Source: CAZPUI01 sp964415525 (GTDB lineage Bacteria > Acidobacteriota > Holophagae > Holophagales > Holophagaceae). Taken from it: 42,278 nucleotides of DNA. Shown here piece after piece: positions 13,518 to 21,193 of the stretch (the stretch's first letter is position 1; each line of letters begins with the position of its first letter). The translations under genes were made by a program, and so were the position numbers. The stretch covers positions 1 to 42,278 of the forward strand of contig CAYQAS010000026.1 in NCBI GenBank assembly GCA_964415525.1, written 5' to 3'. The notes under the pieces were generated by a model, which was given only the letters and a program-made list of their open reading frames with translations, had not been told where the DNA came from and made no database searches.

Positions 13518-16349
13518 ATGTCCCGTTCGTCCTCTTTCGGCCGCAGCCTCGCCCTCACGGGCCTGGGTCTCGCCCTCGCCGCAGGTACCCTCTCCGCTCA
13601 GGAATCCCGCCGCGCCACCCAATCCGCCGCCCGAGCCTTCAGCCTGAAGGCGGCGAACCAGCCGGATGGCTCCATCCTCGTGACCTACGAACTGAATGCC
13701 AGCCCGAAACTCGGCGTGGTGGAAAAGCAGGGGCAGCCCTTCAGCCACTTCCAGAATCTCAGTGGCTTCCTCACCTCCGGCACCGCGGGCTTCCCCGAGA
13801 TCCTCTCCCGCCAGGCCAACCTCGCCGTGGATCCGCGCATGGAGTACGAGTTGGAGCTCGTGGAGAGCGACCATCAGGACTTCGCCCTGCCCCATCCCTA
13901 CCTGCCGAGCCGGGGCACCATCTACCGCAACCAGGATCCCGCAAAGGTCCCCTATGTCATCAGCCGTGAGAGCCTGCGGGCCGGCATGTATCCCGCCCAG
14001 GTGGTGGAGCACAGCGAGTCCTATTTCATCCGCAACGTCGCCGGCTACAACCTGCGCTTCGCCGTGACCCAGATCGACAACGGCGCCCAGCAGGCCCGGG
14101 TCTATACGCGCCTCGTCTTCCGTGTGAAGCCCGTCGGGCAGCAGTTCACCATCGAACGCGACCACCCGGATTCCCGCAAGGTCACCGCCGAGGTAGTCGG
14201 CCCCATCCAGGGCATGTTCCTGAACAGCCAGCCCAGCCTCCCCGGCCGGGGCGTGGAACGTGCCGCCTGGCCCTACGAGGTCGGCGACCAGGGCGAGATC
14301 CTCGTGATCTACACCGCCCGGGATGCCTCTGCCATCCAGCCCTGGATCGACCACAAGCGCAGCCTCGGCTGGATCGTGACGCCTCAGCAGGTGGCCACGG
14401 GCACGAACGTGAAGACCACCGTCCAGAACGCCTACAACGCCAATAAGAACATTCTCTACGTGCAGCTGGTGGGCGACTGGGCCGACCTCAAGTGCGACAC
14501 GACCACTTCGAATGGCGAGACTGCGGCCATCGACAATGCCCTGGGCCTCGTCTCCGGCAGCGATAAATATTTCGACCTGATCGTCGGCCGGTTCAGCGGC
14601 AGCACCGCCGCCGAAATCACCACCCAGGTGAACAAGACCATCGCCTACGAAACGGGCGGTGCGCAGGACTGGATGAAGAAGGGCCTCGGCATGGCCTCCA
14701 ACGAAGGTGCCGGCCAGGGGGATGACGGCGAGGCGGATGTCGCCCACGAGAACGTCATCAAGACCAACAAGCTGATGGCCAAGGGCTGGACCAGCGTCGC
14801 CACCGCATATGACTCCCCCAGCACCGCGCCCCTGTCCGCCTGCACCACGCCCGTGAACGCCGGCCTCGGCGTCATCAACTACACCGGCCACGGCATCCAC
14901 GATGGCTGGGCCACCACTGGAATGAACAACACCGCAGTGAACGCCCTCACCAACGGCTCGAAGACCCCGATCATCTTCAGCGTCGCCTGTGTGGTAGGCC
15001 AGTACAACACCCAGACCTGCTTTGCCGAAGTCTGGCTGCGCAAGCAGAATGGCGGCGCCGTGGCGGCCGTCATGTCCACCATCTACCAGCCCTGGCTCCC
15101 CCCCATGCGCGGCCAGGACTACATGAACGACCTGCTTACCGGCGGTTACAACTACACCGCGAATCCTGGCGACGGCACGAACACGGACCACGGCAAGCCG
15201 ACCATCGGCGCCATCGCCATGAACGCATTCAACCTGATGCTGGGCGAGAGTCAGGATGCCGATTCCGTCCAGACCACTCAGTCCTGGATCATCTTCGGCG
15301 ACGCCACCCTGAAGGTCGCCCCGGGCGCGGTGAATCCCACCAAGCCGACCATCACCACCCAGCCCGCCAACCAGACCGCCACCGTCGGCCAGACCGCCAC
15401 CTTCAGCGTGGCTGCCTCCGGCACGGGCCTCAGCTACCAGTGGTACAAGAACAGCGCTGCCATCTCGGGTGCCACCGCCGCCAGCTACACGACGCCGACC
15501 ACCACCACCGCAGACAACAATGCGACGTTCTATGTGGTCGTCACCAACGCTGCCGGCAGCGTCACCAGCAACAGCGCCACCCTTACGGTGACCAGCACCA
15601 CCACCAAGCCCACCATCACCGGCCAGCCCCAGAACACGACCGTGAATGTGGGCCAGACCGCCACCTTCAGCGTCACCGCCTCGGGCACTGCGCCTTTCAC
15701 CTACCAGTGGTACAAGAACAGCGTGGCGGTGAGCGGAGCCACCACGGGCGCCTACACGACGCCCGCCACCACCACCGCAGACAACGGCGCGAAGTTCCAT
15801 GTGGTCGTCACCAACACCGCCGGCAGCGCCACCAGCACCCAGGCGACCCTGACGGTGAATTCCACCGGCAACCCCACCGAGAAGATTGTCAACGGGGGCT
15901 TCGAAAGCGGCGCGACCTCCTGGACCGGCACCACCGGCGTCATCGGCAACTGGAGCGGGTCCACCTACAACCAGCCTGCTTATGAAGGCGTGAATGCGGC
16001 CTTCCTTGGCGGCAACGGAAAAACCGCCACCGAGACGCTCTACCAGACCGTGACCATCCCCACGACGGCCACCAGCGCCGTGCTCAGCTTCTACCTTCAC
16101 ATCGACACCCAGGAGAGCGGCAGCACCGTCTACGACAAACTCGCCGTGCAGGTGCGCAACAGCGCTGGGACGGTCCTCAAGACCCTGGCCACCTACAGCA
16201 ACGCCAACGCCGCCAGCGGCTACCAGGTGCGCAGCTTCGACCTGAGCGCTTACAAGGGCCAAACCATCCGCGTGCACTTCAACATGACCGAGGATTCGGC
16301 CCTCGCCACGAACTTCCTCGTGGACAAGGTCAGCCTGGCCGTCAAGTAG
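13518..16349 (+). CDS. Secreted gingipain-type cysteine protease (family C25), predicted Arg-specific
   Basis: A 943-residue exported protease. Layout: signal peptide 1-28 (TLSAQ), C25-type propeptide about 29-248, catalytic domain about 250-602, two Ig-like domains (about 609-692 and 697-781), and a 152-residue C-terminal module (792-943). The catalytic pair is His458 (NYTGHG) and Cys491 (SVACVVGQY), 33 residues apart as in RgpB (His211/Cys244). Residues matching the RgpB arginine pocket are present: Asp407, Thr456, Val489, Trp526 and Met530 (alignment from memory). Arg248 lies at the predicted pro/mature boundary, fitting autocleavage. AAGGAG precedes the ATG. The next gene encodes a deiminase with the same C-terminal module. 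Confidence 0.92.
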   Translation: MSRSSSFGRSLALTGLGLALAAGTLSAQESRRATQSAARAFSLKAANQPDGSILVTYELNASPKLGVVEKQGQPFSHFQNLSGFLTSGTAGFPEILSRQANLAVDPRMEYELELVESDHQDFALPHPYLPSRGTIYRNQDPAKVPYVISRESLRAGMYPAQVVEHSESYFIRNVAGYNLRFAVTQIDNGAQQARVYTRLVFRVKPVGQQFTIERDHPDSRKVTAEVVGPIQGMFLNSQPSLPGRGVERAAWPYEVGDQGEILVIYTARDASAIQPWIDHKRSLGWIVTPQQVATGTNVKTTVQNAYNANKNILYVQLVGDWADLKCDTTTSNGETAAIDNALGLVSGSDKYFDLIVGRFSGSTAAEITTQVNKTIAYETGGAQDWMKKGLGMASNEGAGQGDDGEADVAHENVIKTNKLMAKGWTSVATAYDSPSTAPLSACTTPVNAGLGVINYTGHGIHDGWATTGMNNTAVNALTNGSKTPIIFSVACVVGQYNTQTCFAEVWLRKQNGGAVAAVMSTIYQPWLPPMRGQDYMNDLLTGGYNYTANPGDGTNTDHGKPTIGAIAMNAFNLMLGESQDADSVQTTQSWIIFGDATLKVAPGAVNPTKPTITTQPANQTATVGQTATFSVAASGTGLSYQWYKNSAAISGATAASYTTPTTTTADNNATFYVVVTNAAGSVTSNSATLTVTSTTTKPTITGQPQNTTVNVGQTATFSVTASGTAPFTYQWYKNSVAVSGATTGAYTTPATTTADNGAKFHVVVTNTAGSATSTQATLTVNSTGNPTEKIVNGGFESGATSWTGTTGVIGNWSGSTYNQPAYEGVNAAFLGGNGKTATETLYQTVTIPTTATSAVLSFYLHIDTQESGSTVYDKLAVQVRNSAGTVLKTLATYSNANAASGYQVRSFDLSAYKGQTIRVHFNMTEDSALATNFLVDKVSLAVK

Positions 16350-16369
16350 ATCCCTTCAACGCCGTTAAC

Positions 16370-16393
16370 ACGGGGCCGCCTATGCGGCCCCGT
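16370..16393 (+). terminator. Hairpin between the protease and deiminase genes
   Basis: ACGGGGCCGC (16370-16379) pairs perfectly with GCGGCCCCGT (16384-16393) around a 4-nt loop. There is no T-tract. It lies 20 bp after the protease stop and 21 bp before the deiminase start, so it may lower read-through, protect the 3' end of the upstream message, or act in the deiminase leader. Confidence 0.5.
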
Positions 16394-16414
16394 CGTCTGA
16401 ACCAAGGAGTCTCC

Positions 16415-18316
16415 ATGTCGATCCGATCCTTCATCTCGCTGCTGCTCATCGCCGCGCCCCTGGCGGCCCAGCACGGCCAGCCCCCCGTCAATCCCTACGA
16501 TCTCCGCGGCCTCACCAAGGAGCCCGGCCCGAACGAGCCGCGCTTCACCCTCGAACCGGCCCCAACCTATCGGGCGGTGCCCGCCCTGCGCGCCAATCCC
16601 GTCGCACCGCGCATGATCGCGGAATGGGAGAAGGTCCAGGGCGCCCTGGTGCGCTACCCCTTGGGCATCTCAGTCGACGCCGTCAAGGCCATCGCCTCCG
16701 AGCTGAAGACCTACGTGCTGTGCGCCTCCAGCAGCCAGACGGCGGCCCGCACGGCCTTCCAGAACGGCGGTGTGAACCTGTCGAACATCGTGTTCGTCAA
16801 CGCCACCACCGACACCTACTGGACCCGGGACTACGGCCCGTGGTGGATCACCGCCGAGGAGAACGGTAAGCGCGTGGTGCGCATGGTGGACGTTGTCTAC
16901 CGTCCCAACGGCGAGCGCCCCAATGACGACCGTGTGCCCCAGGTCCTGGCCAGCCAGCTCCAGCTGTCGTCCAGCTACAACCTCACCTTCGTCTGCCAGG
17001 GCGGCAATGTGATGACCGACAGCCTGAAGGTGGGCGCCAGCACGGACCGACTGCGGGATGAGAACAGTGGCCTCAGCGAGACTCAGCTCAAGCAGATGGC
17101 CAGCACGACCGTGGGCTTCAACACCTATTACATCCCGACGGACCCGGGCTATCCGAAGGACTACATCAAGCACATCGACTGCTGGGCGAAGTTCATCAAC
17201 CCCACCACCGTGCTCGTGAAGCGAGTGCCGAGCAGCGACAGCTACTACAGCAACTACGAAGCCGCCGCGGACCAGTGGCGAAATCGCACCAACGCCGCGG
17301 GCCAGAAATACACTGTGATCCGCATCGACGGCTCTGCGGATGCCCCGTACGTGAACCACGTGATCCTCAACGACCGTGTCTTCGTGCCGGTGCTGACCTC
17401 CGAGACGGATGCCGCGGACAAGGCCGCCCTCGATCAGATCCGCGCAGCCTACGGCTCGGGCTACCGCATCATCGGCGTGAAGGCCGCCCCCGGCCTCCCG
17501 TGGCTGGGAACGGATTCCATCCACTGCCGCGTGAACAGCATCCCCGTCTTCTCCGGCCTCGCCGACCAGGGCGAACTCCCCTTGGCCGTGAGCAGCCTCG
17601 CCAATCAGACCGTGGCCGACGGCACCTCCGTCACCTTCACGGCCTCGGCCTCCGGCGGCACCGCGCCCTACGCCTACCAGTGGCTAAAGAACGGCGCCGT
17701 CGTGAATGGTGCAACAGCCGCTGTCTACACCTTCACCGCGTCTGCCGCCACCACCGGTCGCTATAGCGTGAAGGTGACGGATGCCAAGCAGGCGACCCTT
17801 ACCAGCAACGAGGCGACGCTCGCCCTGACCACCGGCGATCCCAAGGAAATCATCCTGAATGGCGGCTTCGAGAGCGGGGCCACATCCTGGACCGGCACCA
17901 GCGGCGCCATCGGAAACTGGAGCGGCTCCACCTACAACGAGCCCGCCTATGCCGGCGTGAATGCGGCGTTCCTGGGCGGCAACGGCAAGACCAGCACCGA
18001 GACGCTCTATCAGACCGTGACCATCCCGACGACGGCCGCCAGCGCCACCCTGAGCTTCTACCTCCACATCGACACCAAGGAGTCCGGAAGCACGGTCTAC
18101 GACAAGCTCGCCATCCAGGTCCGCAACAGTGCCGGAACCGTGCTGAATACCCTCGCGACGTACAGCAACGCCAATGCAGCCACCGGCTACCAGATGCGCA
18201 GTTTCGATCTCAGCGCCTACAAGGGCCAGACCGTGCGCATCCACTTCAACATGACGGAGGACTCCGCCCTCGCCACGAATTTCCTGATCGACCAGGTCAG
18301 CCTGCGCGCGCAGTAG
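16415..18316 (+). CDS. Secreted peptidylarginine deiminase-like enzyme (PAD_porph family)
   Basis: A 633-residue exported protein. Signal peptide 1-19 (APLAAQ), deiminase domain about 60-380, an Ig-like domain about 390-472 and the 152-residue C-terminal module 482-633 shared with the upstream protease. Catalytic residues by motif are Asp139 (YWTRDYGPWW), His253 and Asp255 (KHIDCW) and Cys371 (DSIHCRVNSIP), matching Asp130, His236, Asp238 and Cys351 of the Porphyromonas enzyme. QGGNVMTDS and GASTDRLRDEN are also shared. The family turns arginine side chains into citrulline plus ammonia. Cytoplasmic agmatine deiminases are relatives, but export and context favour a peptide substrate. The ATG at 16415 has AAGGAG and starts the signal peptide. 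Confidence 0.9.
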   Translation: MSIRSFISLLLIAAPLAAQHGQPPVNPYDLRGLTKEPGPNEPRFTLEPAPTYRAVPALRANPVAPRMIAEWEKVQGALVRYPLGISVDAVKAIASELKTYVLCASSSQTAARTAFQNGGVNLSNIVFVNATTDTYWTRDYGPWWITAEENGKRVVRMVDVVYRPNGERPNDDRVPQVLASQLQLSSSYNLTFVCQGGNVMTDSLKVGASTDRLRDENSGLSETQLKQMASTTVGFNTYYIPTDPGYPKDYIKHIDCWAKFINPTTVLVKRVPSSDSYYSNYEAAADQWRNRTNAAGQKYTVIRIDGSADAPYVNHVILNDRVFVPVLTSETDAADKAALDQIRAAYGSGYRIIGVKAAPGLPWLGTDSIHCRVNSIPVFSGLADQGELPLAVSSLANQTVADGTSVTFTASASGGTAPYAYQWLKNGAVVNGATAAVYTFTASAATTGRYSVKVTDAKQATLTSNEATLALTTGDPKEIILNGGFESGATSWTGTSGAIGNWSGSTYNEPAYAGVNAAFLGGNGKTSTETLYQTVTIPTTAASATLSFYLHIDTKESGSTVYDKLAIQVRNSAGTVLNTLATYSNANAATGYQMRSFDLSAYKGQTVRIHFNMTEDSALATNFLIDQVSLRAQ

Positions 18317-18337
18317 CTGGGATCCTGGCGTGTTCAC

Positions 18338-18357
18338 AGAGGGGCTTCGGCCCCTCT
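18338..18357. terminator. UUCG-tetraloop terminator between convergent genes
   Basis: AGAGGGGC and GCCCCTCT form an 8-bp stem closed by a C(UUCG)G tetraloop, followed by an AT-rich stretch with T4. It lies between the end of the deiminase gene and the end of the minus-strand kinase gene (18360), serving the plus strand and possibly both. Confidence 0.85.
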
Positions 18358-18359
18358 CG

Positions 18360-21101
18360 CTATTTCAATTTTGACCAGAGCGACGCATGAAGCCGCCGCA
18401 GCAGGTGGCCCTGGGGAATCGGCTTCAACAGGGTCGTGGCGCCCGCACGATCGCCCCGCAGCCAACGCGTCCACGCCAGCATCACCGACACATCCTGGCG
18501 TTCCGGTTGAACCTTGCGCACCGACAGCAGCTGCCCCTCCGCCTCCCGCAGGGCCAGCGCGGGATCTTGGCCCAGCCCCTTGGCCTGCCAAGCCTCCAGC
18601 ATCCGCAGGTGAGCCAGGACATAGGCGGGGCCGGGGGCCTCCCCACCCTGCTGTCGGGCCAATGCCACGTGCGGACGCGCCCGCTCCAAAGCCTCTGCGG
18701 GATCACTGCCCTGCTCCAGGCGCGCCTGAGCGCATTCCAGCCACGCCCGGGCATAGGTAAGGGGCGCGCCATAGTCCCCGGCATAGTCCTTCATCCCCTG
18801 GTCGAAGGGCTTGAGGTTTGGGATCAGGAAATCCGTGGGATCCAACCCCTCCACCCGCAGGGCCCGGCAACGCAGGACATGGGACTCCGCAAGATCAGCC
18901 TCGGTCCAGCCCACCTCCGCCACGAGCCCGCGCACGAGGGCATCCGCCTCATCCAGCAGAACAAGCGGGGACCGTCCTTCTGCCAGCACCCGTTGCGCTT
19001 CGGCCTGGAGCACTTCTCCCAGCAGGATGCGCGATCGCAGGCCATGTTGCGGATGCCCCACCAGGGCGCGTCCCAGGGTCAGGGCCCGCTGGATGCGAGG
19101 CGTCGAGTCCACCCCCATGCGACGGTCGTACGCGATCAGCTGCAGGCTGGCCACCAGCTCGAAGGCATCGACCAGAGGTCCATCCTCGATGGCATGGGCG
19201 GTGCGAATGGCCTCCTCCAGGTGTGCCACCCAGACGATCTCCACGCGCCCGCGCTCCAGGCCTCGCATCACCCGCTCGGTGAGAAGCGTCACCCGGTGTA
19301 GGGGCACGCGCACGTCGCTGCGTCCGAGGTCCGCCGCCACATCCAGGGCCGTGTCGCCGAGGTTGAAGAGCTCGGTGACGTGGGCCTCATCACCCCCGCC
19401 CTGGAGTTCCATGATCAGGCCGTGGGCCGCGCTCGCCTCCAGGAGGCACGCCTCGTAGAGCCAGGGCGCCTCGTAGCGCGCCTGTCGCGCCAGCCGCAGG
19501 GTGTCCGCACCAGCCCTGAAGCCGCAGGAGGCCACCACCGCCGCGAGGTAGCTCGAACTCTCCCCAGGACCGGCCTGCACATCCTTGAGCAGCGCCTGGA
19601 CCGCGGCGCCGTGCACCGCCAGCTTTTCCGCCCGCAGCTTCGCCAGCCCCGGGCTGACGGTCGGCCCGTAGCGCTCCAACTGTCGGCGGTACGCTTCCCC
19701 ATGGGCCAGCCCAAGGGCCGCCGCACAGGTGGGGGTGCGGTCCCCCTGGTCCCAGGCCCACTGCAGGTACGGCAGTGCCCGCTCGCCGTCCCCCAGGGCC
19801 AGATGCCCCTTGCCGAGGGCGAGGTGCATCGCCGTCTGGCCCTCTCCAGGTGTGGTCGCCAGTTGCGCTTCCAGGCCCTTCAGGCGCTCCCGCAGCTCCC
19901 CCAGCTCAGGGCGCACATCATGCTGAGGCCGCGTGCGCAGATGGCGCAGGCGACTCTCGAAATCCCGGCTCACCTGCTGGCAGGTCTGCTGGTAGGTCAG
20001 AGCCCGTGCCGAGCGCGTCCGCACCCGCACGCCCCAAAGCGCCGTCAGGGCGAGGGCCAGCGCCGCCGCGGTAGCGGTCCAGCGCCACCTCCGACCGCGT
20101 CGGGCGGCGTGCTGCAGGGCCCGCCCATCCCCATCCAGGCAGGCCGAAAGCGCCGCGGCGAAGTCCCTGGGGTGTTCGGGCCGAGCCGCTGGATCCTTGG
20201 CCATGGCCCAGGCCACGAGCCGCGCCAACGCTGGATCCAGGTTCAGGGCGCGCTGGGCGAGGGGCCGGGGCTCGGCCTCCGCCAATCGCGGCCAGTCCTT
20301 GAGCAGCTCCAGCGCGAAGGGCGGATGCTCCGCGAGGAGGCTATCCAGGCAGACGCCCAGGGCGTGCACGTCGCTGGCGGGACTCACGGCCTCGCCGCGC
20401 AGCTGCTCGGGGCTGCTGAAGGGCGGCGTGCCGATGGCGCCCCGGCTCTCGCCGACGCTGCTCCGAGCCAGACCGAAGTCCGCCACCAGGGCCCAGGGCC
20501 GCTCGGGGTTCCGCAGGTCCACCAGGACGTTGGCCGGCTTCAGATCCAGGTGCAGCATGCCGCGGTCATGGGCCGCCTGAACGCCTTCCGCCACTTGCAC
20601 CAGCAGGCGCAGCCGCTGCTCACGGCGGAGCTTTGGTAGCACGGAGGCCAAGGATCCGCCATCCACCCGCTGCATGGCGATGTAGGCCAGACCGAGCACT
20701 TCGCCGGTCTCGAAAATCTTCACGACATGGGGATGGTCCACCTGAGCCTGAGCCCGGGCTTCGTCCAGGGCGCGGCTGCGGTGGAGGTAGGCGCGGGGCC
20801 AGAGGAATTTCAGGGCCACATCCCGATGTAGGCGCGGATCCCAGGCGGCGAACACCGCACCGCCACTGCCCAGCCCCAGCAGACGCAGATCCTGGTAGCG
20901 GTCCCATCGGCGCAGGCGATCCAGCACATCGTCCAGATCGAACTCTGAGCCCTCGCCGCTGCTGCCGCTCAACACGGACCACACCGCCCGGCCAAGATCC
21001 CCATCGGGCCCCGCCCAGCGGTGGACTTCCGCCACCAGCGAGGCCCCGGAATCACGGTCCGGCGCCACGGTGAAAGACCAGGGCAGCGGCGTCGCCTCCA
21101 T
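18360..21101 (-). CDS. Membrane Ser/Thr protein kinase with TPR-like C-terminus
   Basis: A 913-residue Hanks-type kinase. Kinase domain about 70-325: glycine loop GLGSGGAVFAAWD, Lys98 (VALKFL), catalytic loop HLDLKPANVLVD (Asp186), Mg-binding DFG (208-210) and SPEQLRGE. A single membrane helix follows at about 341-357. The remaining 550 residues are helical, Ala/Leu-rich and look like degenerate TPR repeats, placed outside the cytoplasm by topology. The frame is open to 21554, but upstream residues read as antisense of the next gene; the ATG at 21099-21101 is chosen without a clear ribosome-binding site. Substrates are unknown. Confidence 0.85.
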   Translation of the reverse strand: MEATPLPWSFTVAPDRDSGASLVAEVHRWAGPDGDLGRAVWSVLSGSSGEGSEFDLDDVLDRLRRWDRYQDLRLLGLGSGGAVFAAWDPRLHRDVALKFLWPRAYLHRSRALDEARAQAQVDHPHVVKIFETGEVLGLAYIAMQRVDGGSLASVLPKLRREQRLRLLVQVAEGVQAAHDRGMLHLDLKPANVLVDLRNPERPWALVADFGLARSSVGESRGAIGTPPFSSPEQLRGEAVSPASDVHALGVCLDSLLAEHPPFALELLKDWPRLAEAEPRPLAQRALNLDPALARLVAWAMAKDPAARPEHPRDFAAALSACLDGDGRALQHAARRGRRWRWTATAAALALALTALWGVRVRTRSARALTYQQTCQQVSRDFESRLRHLRTRPQHDVRPELGELRERLKGLEAQLATTPGEGQTAMHLALGKGHLALGDGERALPYLQWAWDQGDRTPTCAAALGLAHGEAYRRQLERYGPTVSPGLAKLRAEKLAVHGAAVQALLKDVQAGPGESSSYLAAVVASCGFRAGADTLRLARQARYEAPWLYEACLLEASAAHGLIMELQGGGDEAHVTELFNLGDTALDVAADLGRSDVRVPLHRVTLLTERVMRGLERGRVEIVWVAHLEEAIRTAHAIEDGPLVDAFELVASLQLIAYDRRMGVDSTPRIQRALTLGRALVGHPQHGLRSRILLGEVLQAEAQRVLAEGRSPLVLLDEADALVRGLVAEVGWTEADLAESHVLRCRALRVEGLDPTDFLIPNLKPFDQGMKDYAGDYGAPLTYARAWLECAQARLEQGSDPAEALERARPHVALARQQGGEAPGPAYVLAHLRMLEAWQAKGLGQDPALALREAEGQLLSVRKVQPERQDVSVMLAWTRWLRGDRAGATTLLKPIPQGHLLRRLHASLWSKLK

Positions 21102-21150
21102 CACAACAGACGCGGTGGTCGGGCTTGGCTTGGCCACCGCACGGAGGTCC

Positions 21151-21193
21151 AAGGGGGGACATCGCGAGCCTTGCGAACAGGCGGTCCCCCCTT
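21151..21193 (-). terminator. Hairpin downstream of the MocR-like gene
   Basis: AAGGGGGGAC (21151-21160) pairs perfectly with GTCCCCCCTT (21184-21193), with a small inner TCGC/GCGA stem. It immediately follows the stop codon of the MocR-like gene on the minus strand and precedes the kinase gene, separating the two transcripts. Confidence 0.65.

Noticed and set aside
13275..16277. A 1000-residue open frame on the minus strand opposite the protease gene
   Set aside because: It is Gly/Val/Asp/His-rich with no domain, lies antisense to a gene with clear motifs and a ribosome-binding site, and is a by-product of high GC content in the complementary frame.
15891..18316. Porphyromonas-type T9SS C-terminal domain on the two secreted enzymes
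   Set aside because: The shared module is 152 residues, starts with NGGFES and lacks the short C-terminal beta-sandwich pattern of the type IX CTD; no por or spr genes are in the window.
15888..18316. Very recent gene conversion between the two C-terminal modules
   Set aside because: Many codons differ at synonymous positions although the residues agree, so the sequences have had time to diverge at DNA level.
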